This document shows, one piece after another, positions 10,725 through 21,297 of a stretch of DNA of 64,000 nucleotides (the first letter of the stretch is position 1; each line of letters begins with the position of its first letter). Origin of the DNA: Jaminaea rosea. Taxonomy: Eukaryota > Basidiomycota > Exobasidiomycetes > Microstromatales. The notes beneath the pieces were generated by a model. That model made no database searches and was not told the origin of the DNA. It worked only from the letters and a program-made list of their open reading frames with translations. Where the stretch lies: positions 1,445,496 through 1,509,495 of the forward strand of contig NW_020289975.1 in the NCBI RefSeq assembly GCF_003144245.1, given 5' to 3'. A program made the position numbers and the translations under genes.

Positions 10725-13700
10725 TCAACGCGAGGGCAAGCCATACGGTCCAAGAGGCGGCGCTCGTCTTGGTCTTGGTGCGCTCCCGCCATTACTACGG
10801 GGCGGCGGAGGCTGAGGTGGGGCCTGAGCAGGTGCTTGTGCTGGGGCAGGAGGAGCTTGCGCAGGCGCTGGCGGCGCCGGTCCCATCAACGTGGCTCGGG
10901 GTGTCTTGGCCACCGTCTCAGCATGCTGCGTCCATGCGTTGGCCATAGCCTGCGCACTCCCGGCAAAGCTAGACGCCATAGCGCCCTTGAAGTGTTGCAG
11001 GTGGTTCTCGACGCTCGTGCATACCACGTCTCTGCTGAGGGCCGTCAGGCTCGTGAGTAGGCGGGCATGCTGCTCCTCAACGCCGCGCACGACAGAGGTG
11101 GCTAGCTCCGCAATGCTTGCATCTGTTTGTTGGCGGCGGGCTGCCTCAGCGAGCCGCGCTTCGTTCAACGCCCCAACCAGCGCCTCAATTGCCGTTTTCG
11201 GGTCGAGAGCTTTCTCCTTTGCCGCGTCGGCCTCGACCCTTTCCTTCTCCCTCGCGGCCAGGTGCTCCGTGACCGCCGCTACGATCGCCGCAGCATGACG
11301 TTCCTGCTGCTGGGAGAGCTCCTCCTTCCAGGCAGCCTCGCGTTCTTGTTGCTCAGTGCGACGTTCTTCGCTTTCACGACGGAGGCGGTCCGACTCGTCT
11401 TGACTTGACTTGAGGTGCGCGAGGACTTCTCCGAGAGTAGAGAGGATGGAGGTCATACCTGCTGTCATTTCGGCGCGTGTGGCAGTCGCAAAGGCTCCCT
11501 CTGTTAGGTCGCGGCCGTCCGTTGGTGCTGGCGCGGCGGCGGCTACGGTGGCGGGAGGCTCTGCTGGTGCGGCAGCCGTAGGAGCAGGCGCAGTTGTGGG
11601 AGCCGGGCCGGGTGCTTTCTTGGCAGGAGCATCAGCGACAGCCTCAGCTGGTGGTGACACGGCGTCGGCGGCCGGAGCCGCGGCTTGCTCCATTACAGGT
11701 TTCGATCCAGTGGGCCGTGGCGCTAGACCCGCCGACGTTGGACGATCAGGTTCAGGAGCATCTGCAGTCGTAGTCACTGGCACCTGCTGCTGACCGTCCT
11801 CGCCGACGGCGTGTGCCTCCTGCGGAGGCTCGTCCTGCTCCTTGTCTTTGAAATGCTCCTCCAGCAGCCGAACAGCCAAGGCACCAGCACCAGCCATTGC
11901 CGCCTCCTTGACAACCTTGCGTAGTCGCTTGTGATCCTCGCTGCCCACAGCTTCGAGGATGTCCTTGATGTGATTCTCCTTCAGCGTGCCCGCCGAGCCA
12001 CCAGTAGGGGAGGTGGGTCGGCCAAAGCGGTGGTGCGCACTGATGTGGCGCTTGATCTCATCTTGAGCGGTTTCCAGGAGACGCGCTTTGAGGGAGTGGG
12101 AGCGGTGAGTCTTTCCAGGCGCAGAGCTGCTTGATCGAGCTGAGGGCGCGTCGCGCGATGTTCCAGGGACAGGGGACGGTGCCAGTGCCTGCGGCGAAGC
12201 AGGAGCGGGCGCAGGCGCGGCAGTGTTATCTCGTTGAGTGGCTGCCGGAGGTCGCGAGTCAGAAGTGGTCACTGCCGGCGCCTCCCGTGAAGCACCCTGT
12301 TGAGGCTCTGGGGAAGATGTCGCAGCATTCGTGGTTTGCACCGGTGCCGCAGGGATACTGTCAGGTGTAGGCGATGGCGCGGAGCGTTGAGCCTGCTTCA
12401 CCTCAGGCATTGCACCAGAAAGCTCCTCTACACTCTCCATCTCCCCATCTGCTCGCCTCCCCAGCAAATCTGTTGACTTTGCGCCTGCCTTGATTCCCGC
12501 CAGATCCGAGGCAAGCGTCCGAACGCCATCCTGCAGCGTCTTGAAGTCCTTGTTGCGCTCCTCGACGTCTTGCTCGAGCCATTTATTGAGCTCGTTCAGG
12601 TAGCGAGCGATATCGCTTTGCTGCTCTCGCTCAGCACGACGTCCTTCGGACTGCTCCCGGAGGGACTCGACGACTAGGTGCGTGAGTTTGCTAATTGCGG
12701 CCGCATTGTCGGCGGGAGCGGACGCTGCTGACTTTGCTGAGGGAGCGACAGAAGGGGCAGCGGGTCGTGCGTCTGCGGCCTCAGCTGATTGCACCGAGGG
12801 CAGGTCGTTGGCCTCATCCTCACTTGCTGGTACGGGCTGCGCCATGGGCATGTGAGCAAGTACGGAGCCAGCTTGCGACACTTGCCTGCCGGAAGCCGAA
12901 GGCGGCGGTGCTGCTCCGCGGGGAGGTGCTGACCTTCTCAGAGGCCCAGCCGTATACCAGCCGCCAGCAACATGAGCAGCTGCATCTGCCGGACTCAGCG
13001 GTGGGGCCGATTCACGGTCCACGCCCTGCTGTCGGCGTGACCGCTGTCGGCGTACGGCCGCTTCCATGTCCACCGTCTCTTGACTGTCCCGTCGCGGCGA
13101 GTCAATGTGCCTCCTTTGCATGGCCGCAGCGTACGGGTAATGGGGTTGAGGACGCTGAGCTGCTGTGGCTGGCTTGGCTGTCGAAGCTGCTGAGACGTAG
13201 CTTTGAGCCACTGATGAGGGGGCGCCGCGCCTGTGGGGTAGAGGCTTGCCCGCGGAGGACCGAGCCGCCGCTTGTGGCTCACGAGATGCAGCGTACTCGG
13301 GACTAGGCCCGATCGGCTCACCACTACTTGAGTGAGATGCTTGGGGCGATGTTTGCTTCTCTTCCATCTTGCGTAGCAGCTGCTTGATATCTGCGCCGAT
13401 TGCAGAGAGCGCCAATTCGCTGCTGGCCCTTCGCTTGGGCACCGCTGTTTCCCTCGACTGCTTGCTGCTGGTGCTGCGCTGATGCACTTCCTCGACCAAC
13501 CCCAGCAGACGATCCAGCCTCTCCTTGATCTCGTTGATGTGCGCTTCGCTCGCTGGTGCTGAGGCTGCTGCGGAGCGAGATTTGGTCGGCAAGGAATCCT
13601 GGGATAGGTGCTGCTGCGGTCGAGCTTTCTTTACAGCAGGCCCAGAGTCGCGTTGATCAGCGAGCATCGGGGCAATGCCACCCGGTGTCTGCAAATGGCT

Positions 13701-16700
13701 GTGCAAAGTAGAATTTCGAGCAGCATCGGCGCGAGACCGCTGGTTCGTGGCGCGTATCTGCTCTTGTTCGCGGGACAAGTGCTCGAGTACCTTATCCAGC
13801 TCAGTAAAGCTCGACGCCGTGTCGGAGAGCGCAGAATGGCCATGCTCGCCTCGTCGACTTGGCTCGAGGGACTGGGCGGGGTACGTCGGGGGCGGGTCGA
13901 ATGAAATCGTGCGGGGCTGCAGAGAGCGCTTGAGCATCGATGGTGAGGGCGAGGGCGCGGGCGAGGAAGTGGTTCTGCTGGCGATTGGTGCTCTAACTCC
14001 TTCGAGTATAGGCGTTCCGGCACGCTCTGATGCCATGCTCATCCTTTGAGCCAAGCTCGAGACCTTTCCGCCGGAGCGTGGCGTCGTGGGACTGCTCGAA
14101 CTTGGCGGAACAGGAGCCTTCTCTAGCACTGTACCCAGCTTGGCAGGTGAAGCAGGTCGCTGAGGAACATCGCCGAGATTTTGCTCGCGCAAGCTCTGCG
14201 CTGCCGTAGACAGCGTGCGCGAAGGCGAGCCCACTCTTGATGGCAGGAAGGGCTGGGACTCAGCAAGCAGCTGATCCGGCTTCAGCGGAGACGTGTGCTG
14301 TTGGCGTCGCTGTAGACCTGAGAGCACCTCCGGAAGCTCGATCTTATCTCCTCCATCAATGTCGCTGCGCGCAGGTCGCTGGCTGGCCGAGTCCCAAGGG
14401 AAGATGTCCTCCTCTTCGCCACCGGAGAAGGCGAAAGCGGCTTCGCTCCTTGCTAGGGGCGAGCGACGTGGCGAGACACCTCCACCATCGTCTGGGAGGG
14501 GGCTGCTCAGGTGACTGGAGCGCTCATGTGGTGCTTCTGCGCACACGTCACGAATGCTTCGTGGCGATGGGCTGGCGGGCAGCAGGCTGAGAGATGGGCG
14601 GATCGAGCCGGCCAGGCCTTCGGGTGGTGCGCTTGCGTGCGGTCTGGCAACACGTACGGCAGCGGGTTGTGGTCTTCTGGTGGTCACTGGGGTCAGGGCA
14701 CGGGTATCCTTGGGAGGAAGTGTGGGAGCTACAGATGTCGCCCCCACGGATGCAGCCCTTGGAGAGCTTGATGTCTCCTCCGTGTCCCTCCAAGCTTTGC
14801 CGATGCGTTGAAGCTGCGTCGACGTTGACTGCTCTGCCGCCTCCGAAGATATCTGTCCTGCCGTAAAGCTCCTCGTTGGCGTTAGCGATCTCGAAGTCTC
14901 GACTGTAGCAGGGGCTGATGCAGCACCTCGGCCTGCCAAGGCGTCTCTCGATCGACCAACCCACTGTGCGCGTTCCCTGATACTGTCGGCGGCAAATCTC
15001 TCCACTCCATCCTCGAACACTAGCTGAAAGGGCTTGAGCTTGAGCAAGCCCTGCTCTTTCGCCTGCATTGAACCCCGCACATCGTCCTCCCCATCCGAAC
15101 CGCCGGTACGCTCGAGACTAGGCAAGGAGTGCACCTGTCCACACTTGTCCAGCTCAAAAACGACATTCTCCCTTCCTCCCTCCTCTGGACACCAGCTGAG
15201 CGCCAGCGCCCCCTCAAACAGCACAGCTTGCGCGGCCACCCAAGCCGGCTCGGAAGGTGCTGCACGGTGTACATCGTAGTAATAGAGCTGGCCCGCCTGA
15301 AGAGGCATGGCGTGCGGGTCGCGGACCATAGAGACGGCCGTCTCTGGTGAGGAGGGAAGGTCGCCTTCTTGCGTCGAGCGACGGAGCGAGGCAACTGTTC
15401 CCCCACCCTTGCCGCTGAGAGGGCTGTGAGGCGAGGCGCTGACTTCCTTGCTCCGCAGCTTTGCCTCCAAGCTCTCGACGGTGGTTGTCATCTTTGGCAC
15501 CAGGTCGGTCAACGGCAGCGAACCCTTTCGTGAGCTCTGCGGCGAGCCATACGCGCTTGCCAGGCCGCCTTCACTCTGCGCTTTGCGACTAGCGCTACCC
15601 TCTGACCCCTCTGCGCCAGTTGACCAGGGTCGTACGAGGCCTGCTGCGAGAGGAGCTAATGCTGATCGACTTGCCCAGCGATGCTTCGGGCTTGAGGAAC
15701 GGCTCGGCGGTGTTGGCCGCCTCTTCGCTTCGCCTGTGCTTGTTCCTGCCTTTTCGGTCGACCCAAAGGCTGCCTCGACAGGCGATGGGCTGTTCAGTGA
15801 GCCAACACCGAGCATGTCAGTTGCTCGTAGCAGCCTCGGCCTGACCGTAGCGCTGTAGCACGACGAGGCTGCGCGGCTTGACGACAAGGTTGCGGGTGGA
15901 GCGAGAGCCTCTTGGCGCCCTTCATCGAGGACGAGGCCATGCTCGAAGAGGCGGATGAGATTGGACGCCTTTGACACTTTGGAGGGCTCGGCAGGCTGCT
16001 CGTTCTGCTGCTCTTCCTGAGATTGACCGGGACTCGTCACCTTGATGGGCGAGTCGAGGGTTCGTAGCGTCGCGTCCTCGGCCTGATGTGGCGGCTTCTC
16101 GCCATGGACAGCATCGTCATTCGATCCAACACTCGTAGCCATCGTGTAATCTGTCATCATTCGTCCCGGCCTTGGCCGGCGAAGAAGCGCTTGCTCTGTC
16201 CTGTACTCAATGGAGTCGGTCGAGCCTAATCCAGCGCGCGGCCCTGGGAAGAAGGAAGGATCGGCGCTGCGATCGAGAGGTGTAGGTGGCCAAGGGGATG
16301 TGGGGCTCACGTCCCAGCGTCTCGAGCCTGGTGAGAAGGGCGAGGATGTGCGACTGCTTGACGAGGACAGGGCGCCGGAGAAGTGGGAACTGGTGCTTTG
16401 TTGGTGGTGCGTGTATAGGGTGGTGGGATGAGACGCGGAGGCGGGGAGGGGAGAGCGTCGGCTTTGTCGCTCTCTTTCGTCGAAAGCTGCTGCTAGACGA
16501 CGAATGGACGAGGGAGGCTGAACGGCAAGTGAAGGTTCTGAGTAGCCTCGCTGGTGGGCAAGGGGGCGTCTCCTTGACGCAGAGGGCCCTGATTGGGACA
16601 TGGAGTCGAGCATGCTCAAGACCTCTTCCTCCTCTGACTGCATTGATGCAGGTACCGTCATGTCTTGCCAGGGATTTTCGTCTTCGATGACTGGGTTGCC

Positions 16701-17129
16701 GGCTCTGATCCGAGCGCTGCCTCGCTTGACTAGATGTTGGTGTTGGTTTCGCTCTCCTGCGTCTTCTTGGGAGCTGATGAGCTGCAGCTGACTAACAGGG
16801 GACAGCTCGACCGCGCTGGCGTCGCTCTGATACTCTCTGTCAAGCAAGACCGACTCAGTTGAAGCAATGAAGCTATCGTCACCTCCTCCTGAAACGGCTC
16901 GCAATGTCCTGTCCTTGATAGGGCTGGGAGGCAAGAGGCTGACCAGGTTGCTCACAGCAGTTGCCGCCGACGTCGATGACGGCAGGCCTTTGCGTCGCGG
17001 TCGGGGAAAGCGAGCATATCCTGCCTTCGGTGTCGCGACTACCAGCGGACCCTTCGGCGTGGCAGTGCCTGATTGGCTCGTGGCCGCATCCCCTTCGTCG
17101 AGCCCAGAAGGTGAGGCTGACGTGCTCAT
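10725..17129 (-). CDS. Giant PH-domain-like, low-complexity protein
   Basis: An uninterrupted frame of 2134 residues, by far the longest in the window and intronless in an intron-rich neighbourhood. Most of it is disordered Ser/Pro/Ala/Arg-rich sequence. Around residues 605-720 there is a PH-like fold signature: GQLYYYDVHR, ALSWCPEEGG, KPFQLVFEDGVERF and a closing helix with RERAQWVGRSRDAL. Two later stretches look like coiled coils, one near ELNKWLEQDVEERNKD and one in the C-terminal third rich in Glu/Arg/Gln (for example SEERRTEQQEREA). The extreme C-terminus is Pro/Ala-rich. I do not recognise a named family. A cortical or membrane-linked scaffold is plausible from PH plus coiled coils, but that is inference. 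Confidence 0.85.
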   Translation of the reverse strand: MSTSASPSGLDEGDAATSQSGTATPKGPLVVATPKAGYARFPRPRRKGLPSSTSAATAVSNLVSLLPPSPIKDRTLRAVSGGGDDSFIASTESVLLDREYQSDASAVELSPVSQLQLISSQEDAGERNQHQHLVKRGSARIRAGNPVIEDENPWQDMTVPASMQSEEEEVLSMLDSMSQSGPSASRRRPLAHQRGYSEPSLAVQPPSSIRRLAAAFDERERQSRRSPLPASASHPTTLYTHHQQSTSSHFSGALSSSSSRTSSPFSPGSRRWDVSPTSPWPPTPLDRSADPSFFPGPRAGLGSTDSIEYRTEQALLRRPRPGRMMTDYTMATSVGSNDDAVHGEKPPHQAEDATLRTLDSPIKVTSPGQSQEEQQNEQPAEPSKVSKASNLIRLFEHGLVLDEGRQEALAPPATLSSSRAASSCYSATVRPRLLRATDMLGVGSLNSPSPVEAAFGSTEKAGTSTGEAKRRPTPPSRSSSPKHRWASRSALAPLAAGLVRPWSTGAEGSEGSASRKAQSEGGLASAYGSPQSSRKGSLPLTDLVPKMTTTVESLEAKLRSKEVSASPHSPLSGKGGGTVASLRRSTQEGDLPSSPETAVSMVRDPHAMPLQAGQLYYYDVHRAAPSEPAWVAAQAVLFEGALALSWCPEEGGRENVVFELDKCGQVHSLPSLERTGGSDGEDDVRGSMQAKEQGLLKLKPFQLVFEDGVERFAADSIRERAQWVGRSRDALAGRGAASAPATVETSRSLTPTRSFTAGQISSEAAEQSTSTQLQRIGKAWRDTEETSSSPRAASVGATSVAPTLPPKDTRALTPVTTRRPQPAAVRVARPHASAPPEGLAGSIRPSLSLLPASPSPRSIRDVCAEAPHERSSHLSSPLPDDGGGVSPRRSPLARSEAAFAFSGGEEEDIFPWDSASQRPARSDIDGGDKIELPEVLSGLQRRQQHTSPLKPDQLLAESQPFLPSRVGSPSRTLSTAAQSLREQNLGDVPQRPASPAKLGTVLEKAPVPPSSSSPTTPRSGGKVSSLAQRMSMASERAGTPILEGVRAPIASRTTSSPAPSPSPSMLKRSLQPRTISFDPPPTYPAQSLEPSRRGEHGHSALSDTASSFTELDKVLEHLSREQEQIRATNQRSRADAARNSTLHSHLQTPGGIAPMLADQRDSGPAVKKARPQQHLSQDSLPTKSRSAAASAPASEAHINEIKERLDRLLGLVEEVHQRSTSSKQSRETAVPKRRASSELALSAIGADIKQLLRKMEEKQTSPQASHSSSGEPIGPSPEYAASREPQAAARSSAGKPLPHRRGAPSSVAQSYVSAASTAKPATAAQRPQPHYPYAAAMQRRHIDSPRRDSQETVDMEAAVRRQRSRRQQGVDRESAPPLSPADAAAHVAGGWYTAGPLRRSAPPRGAAPPPSASGRQVSQAGSVLAHMPMAQPVPASEDEANDLPSVQSAEAADARPAAPSVAPSAKSAASAPADNAAAISKLTHLVVESLREQSEGRRAEREQQSDIARYLNELNKWLEQDVEERNKDFKTLQDGVRTLASDLAGIKAGAKSTDLLGRRADGEMESVEELSGAMPEVKQAQRSAPSPTPDSIPAAPVQTTNAATSSPEPQQGASREAPAVTTSDSRPPAATQRDNTAAPAPAPASPQALAPSPVPGTSRDAPSARSSSSAPGKTHRSHSLKARLLETAQDEIKRHISAHHRFGRPTSPTGGSAGTLKENHIKDILEAVGSEDHKRLRKVVKEAAMAGAGALAVRLLEEHFKDKEQDEPPQEAHAVGEDGQQQVPVTTTADAPEPDRPTSAGLAPRPTGSKPVMEQAAAPAADAVSPPAEAVADAPAKKAPGPAPTTAPAPTAAAPAEPPATVAAAAPAPTDGRDLTEGAFATATRAEMTAGMTSILSTLGEVLAHLKSSQDESDRLRRESEERRTEQQEREAAWKEELSQQQERHAAAIVAAVTEHLAAREKERVEADAAKEKALDPKTAIEALVGALNEARLAEAARRQQTDASIAELATSVVRGVEEQHARLLTSLTALSRDVVCTSVENHLQHFKGAMASSFAGSAQAMANAWTQHAETVAKTPRATLMGPAPPAPAQAPPAPAQAPAQAPPQPPPPRSNGGSAPRPRRAPPLGPYGLPSR

Positions 17130-17668
17130 GGCAAGTGAGCGGACGATGCCGTCAGAGTGTGAAATGTTTCAGCGACGGTGAAGTCTGCGAGGAGGAAGTG
17201 TCAGATGTGGATCAGGAGGTTGCAACGAAGGTCTCACGACGTCGTCGTCAACCCCACAGCGTCAGCTGGACTCGCAACCGCCATCACCCTCGCGACCACG
17301 CTCGCCGCTTCAACATCTCAGCCAATTTACTTCCGACTGCTCCACTTCCTCTGTTCCTCAAGAGCTACTGTCTGTTTGTTCATGCTCGTCGTGCTTGTTT
17401 GCATCGTCGTGTGCAGCAGACGTGCAGCAGCAACGGCTTCGCTGCTTTGTTTCTCGAATGGAGCGAATGTGATTGCGAAGATGGGAGGCGAAGAAGGTCC
17501 TTCAACATTGAATGCAGGCCTGCGGGCCCACCCAGGATCAGGGCGAGGCGAGGCCACCTTGCATCGCGGGTTGGAGATGGCCGGCAGCGGCGAGCGAGGG
17601 ATGAATAGACGGGATCTAATGGTACTATATTACAACGACAGCGCAAAGAGAAACAGAAGAGAAGAATG
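17130..17668. other. Intergenic region 5' of the PH-domain gene
   Basis: 539 bp holding the promoter of the giant gene and the 3' flank of the bZIP gene. A plus-strand frame with one hydrophobic stretch crosses it and continues antisense into the bZIP exon; I treat it as spurious. Nothing else is visible. Confidence 0.5.
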
Positions 17669-18626
17669 CTACACTATAATCCTCCCAGCTTCATCGCACT
17701 TGAATATTCCTAAGCAGCACTTCTCATCTGCGGGTGTAGGCGGTCCACCGGTCGCCATTACGGGCACGGGCGCCGGCACCGGCGGAGGAAGCGGGGAGTG
17801 GTGCTGTGGCGGCGCCTGAGATGCGAAAGCTGGAGTAGCAGCCGGAGGAGCGGTGTACAGAGAACGAGGCTGAGAGACCGAGTCATGGCTACTGTTGTTG
17901 ATGTAGCGCGGCGGCCCGGTGCGAGTCGTGCGGGGCGTGACAGTCAATGACGGCGACGACGAAGCTTCCTGGTGCTGATAGAGCTGGTAGGGCTGCTGTT
18001 GAGGTGTGTGCTGAATCGTTTGCCCCAGGGATACTCCGGCCGCGCGCAATGGCCCCATGCGTTGCTCCATGTCGGTGAGCATCATCATCTGCGGTAGACG
18101 AAGGCGGCGATCAGCCTGACTGGCATTAACCGAGTCGTAGACAGCTTCCACTCACCAGCTGATTTGCCTGTTGCTTCACAGACTCGCAGTTAGAACAGGT
18201 AGACAACGGTGACGAAGGCGTCGTCGACGAGCTCAGCTCGCTCGTTGATGCCGATGGTCTCGTTGACGGATCATCATTGTAGCGCTCCATGGTCTTGCGC
18301 TTCTTCCCCTCTCCGTCCTTCTCTGGCAAATCTGCCTCGCTCAAGCTGCTACTGAGCGACGAGCTTGCGTGATGATTGTAGCGTTGCTGCTGCTGCGTGT
18401 AGCCGCTCGCCTTGTCATGCCCGTCAGCGCCACCTCCATCCTTCAGTGATGAGCCCCCCTCTTCCAGATTCAACTGCGCTCTCAGCTGCGCAATCTCATC
18501 GGCCTGAGTCCGCACTTGCTCCTCGAGCGCCTTGATATGCGCAGCACGGCGCTCACGGAAAGCCCGTGAAGTTTGAAGCTGACGGGTAGGCTCGAGGGTT
18601 GTGTCCCTGCGGCGGCCTCGAGTCAT
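17669..18626 (-). CDS. bZIP transcription factor
   Basis: Exons 18156-18626 and 17669-18088 (67-nt intron, phase 0) encode 296 residues. The basic region and zipper sit at the very N-terminus: GRRRDTTLEPTRQLQ, then TSRAFRERRAAHIKALEEQV and a short leucine/valine/isoleucine heptad run to LRAQL. The FRERRAAHIKALE segment is close to fungal Yap-like proteins, but the position of the normally invariant Asn in the basic region reads Gln. The remainder is Ser/Thr/Gln/Pro-rich, with one CSNCESVK Cys pair before the intron and a His/Gln/Pro-rich tail. DNA-binding regulator is well supported; target genes and exact subfamily are unknown. A 12-G run lies ~70 bp upstream of the ATG. Confidence 0.85.
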
Positions 18627-19174
18627 GGCGGGCGATGTGGAGAAATGAAGGAGTTTCTCGATGAAAGGGGTGTTGCGGCTGTGGCGAACCGCAGAAGGGG
18701 GGGGGGGGAGATGGGGGCGTGATGTTATTGTCTGAACATCAGACGATATTCTTGTCGCTATGGCAGATGATCGTTAGGAGGAAAAGGGACATGTGTCGGG
18801 GTGGTCGGCGGATTAGAAATGAGACCCTCTCCCCTTGGACTTGAGTCGAGCGTGCAAAGTGCCCGCCCGCACCGCTGAGTGCCCGCCTCTCAAGCTTCAA
18901 AACTCCCGCCGGCCTGTCCGCCAGTGATCGAGGTGCAGAGTCGATGTCATCAGACTGCAGTCCGTGCTCCCCTCAGACGCCGGGTGGCCGAGACTCAGTC
19001 CACCGACGTGGTTGCGAGTCCATGGAAATTCCGCGATGTCAACCGCAATCAGTGCACTGCGAGGGTCAATTCAGTTCAAAGCAGGAGGCAACGGAGGCAA
19101 ATGCTGATAAATGTCTCGTCAAGAAGGCTGTGCTACACGAGTCACGACGATTCCGTTCGTCTTGCGATAAGCGT
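18627..19174. other. Intergenic region with a 12-nt poly-G run
   Basis: 548 bp between the bZIP start and the alkaline phosphatase 3' end. It contains an uninterrupted run of 12 G (18697-18708), poly-C on the bZIP sense strand, followed by a further GATGGGGG. Such runs are prone to slippage and assembly error. No gene is supported here. Confidence 0.5.
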
Positions 19175-21078
19175 TCAGTACTCTAAGTTGTGTCGACGAC
19201 GATTGCCCAGAAGGGAGAAGAGGTATTTGCCAATCTGCACGGCGCGTGGAGGAGGGAAGTAGTTGTCAGTCACCGCTCTCAATCTCGTCCTTCGCCTCCG
19301 ACGTTTCGCGCACTCACGTCGGTATTCTCGATGTTGCCTCTGAGCCCATCAGCTCCATAGCCATGAGCATAGAGATTGATATCGACGCCCGTGTGCCCGC
19401 TGCTGCTCCATCCAACCTGCGCTCGCCTGCTTGCTACCTCGGCGATAGCCTTGCGGCAGTCGTCGCCATTGTCGATTGGAGGAGGCTCGTTGCCACCCTC
19501 CTCGTCGTCAAGCGGGCGTGCAGTAGCGCTGCCGTGCTCGCGCAAGCAGGAAACGACCAGCCCTACCTCGTCGTCAGTCACAGGCCCGCCGCTTTTCTCC
19601 TCTCCAAATCCTAGTCCACCCTTCCCGCCGAGGATGTGTGCAGCAACATGCTCCCTCAGGTCCCCCTCGCTCGGCTTCTCCTGCCGCCAGAAGTGCAGTA
19701 GCCTCGCGGACAATGTCCCCGCAGACGCCTTGACCCCGCTCAGGCGCTCAGGGTAATATGCATACTCTGGGTAGTCCTCCGTCAGCTGCCTGCCCAGCGT
19801 GAGCCCTCCAGTCTCATGATCGGACGTAGAGATGAGCAAGGTAGGCCTGCCCTGCTTGTTGAGCTCGTCGACATATTCCTTTACAAGGGCAGCGGCCTCC
19901 TGATACGCGACAGCCTCGCGTACCATGCATGCTGCGTCGTTCTCGTGCTGGCAAAGGTCGATTTGCGATCCTTCAATCATGAGCATGAAGGGGCGGGACT
20001 TTCTGGAGCGACGATGGCGGCGAAGGCGATCCCAGACGCTGCATCGGGGCGAGGTGGAGTCACTGCTCATCTTGCCCTTTGAGAGGACTTGCAGCGCCTG
20101 CTCCGAGAGCTCGGCGAGAGTAGGGAAGCTGGTTTTACCCTCCGAGTCGGCGGGAATGTCGACTACGTAGGGAGTGTTGGACGGGGAGAGGAGGGAGAGG
20201 AAGGGAAGACGTGGGGTTTGGAGAGCACGGAGTCGCTCCGATGAGGTATTTTTGGCTGGCTGGCCGCGGGAGATGACTTCGCCGTGCGGACCAACCTCAG
20301 CGATGGATTGTAGCATCGTATCTCCCAGTCTGACCTCCCATCCGGCGTCCGTAGCCTCCGTCACCAGATCACGGTCGTCGCTACGGCAAGAGAGCGGGTC
20401 TCCCATGGGCAGAAAGAAGCACCCGCCGCCTCCCACAGCCAGATCAATGGTTCTCTGTCCTCCCGTTTCCGGCTTTTCGAGCATCTGGCTCGCAATGTAT
20501 GACTCCTGTGAGCGAGAAGCCGCATGCGCATAGAAGCACGCAGGCGTTGCATCGGTCAACCTGGAGGTGACCACCACGCCCGTCAGGTAGCCTTGCGCCT
20601 TTGCGGCCTCAAAGACGGTCTGGCACGACTTGCCTTCGGAGTCTACCGCAATTCCACCATTGTAGCTCTTCTTTCCACAGCTGAAGGCCGTTGCTCCTGC
20701 GGCAGAGTCTGTGATGAGAGAGCTGGATGAGCGAGACCGATGGCTGCCGACGAGGGCGGAATCGAGGGGAAAGCCCCAGCCAAACTCTGGGATAGGCTCC
20801 GAATCATTCTGATGCGTGAGGCGATAAAAGGTGCGAGCCATGGTGTGACTAGCTGGGCCGTACCCGTCAGAGATCATGATGATCACATTGGGCTGTTGGG
20901 GACGGCGCCGCGAGGAGTGAGAGAATAGTGAAAGGGGTGGACGGAAGAAGAGGGTCGTCAAGGTAATGACGAAGAGGATGGTCGCTAATGGTGCCTTGAG
21001 GAGGGTATGCCTGCCTCTGCGAGGCTGTGTTGCAGCGTAGGCTGGAAGCCATTGCTGCGTGGTACTCTTGTCGTCCAT
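19175..21078 (-). CDS. PHO8: Vacuolar-type alkaline phosphatase
   Basis: Metal-dependent phosphomonoesterase of the vacuole, Pho8 family. Exons 19318-21078 and 19175-19234 (83-nt intron) give 606 residues. I chose the ATG at 21078 (MDDKSTTQQWLPAYAA) because an uncleaved signal anchor follows (ATILFVITLTTLFF) and because the longer frame would start 16 bp from the divergent LEO1 ATG. Seen directly: the metal-site start NVIIMISDGYG, the phosphoserine signature TDSAAGATAFSCGKK (Ser near 125), the EGSQID metal motif, the DHETGG motif, and HGYGAD near the end. The second exon supplies the expected C-terminus after IENTD (IGKYLFSLLG). Exon 1 has an inserted basic Ser/Arg segment (RRHRRSRKSRPF) before the MLMIEGSQID strand. 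Confidence 0.93.
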
Positions 21079-21297
21079 GCCTACATATGCTGGTGGTGAG
21101 GTGAGGAGAGGCAAAGGAGCGAGATGTCGCTCGAGGAGCAGTCCCAGGGTCCATCGGGCGAGCGGGCGGGAAGGGGAAGGGATGATTGCGTGGCCACGCG
21201 AGCGAAGTGAGGCAGTCGACGGGAGCAGCAACTCGAGGCGCTGCCGTTGATCTTCCCGACTCAACCACCATCCACAACCCACCCACTACGCATTAGC

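Noticed and set aside
12695-13306. 203-codon plus-strand frame inside the giant PH gene, and several others nearby.
   Set aside because: Antisense shadows of a GC-rich low-complexity coding region.
17178-17819. 213-codon plus-strand frame with one hydrophobic stretch.
   Set aside because: Runs from a promoter region into the antisense of the bZIP exon; composition is that of a shadow frame.
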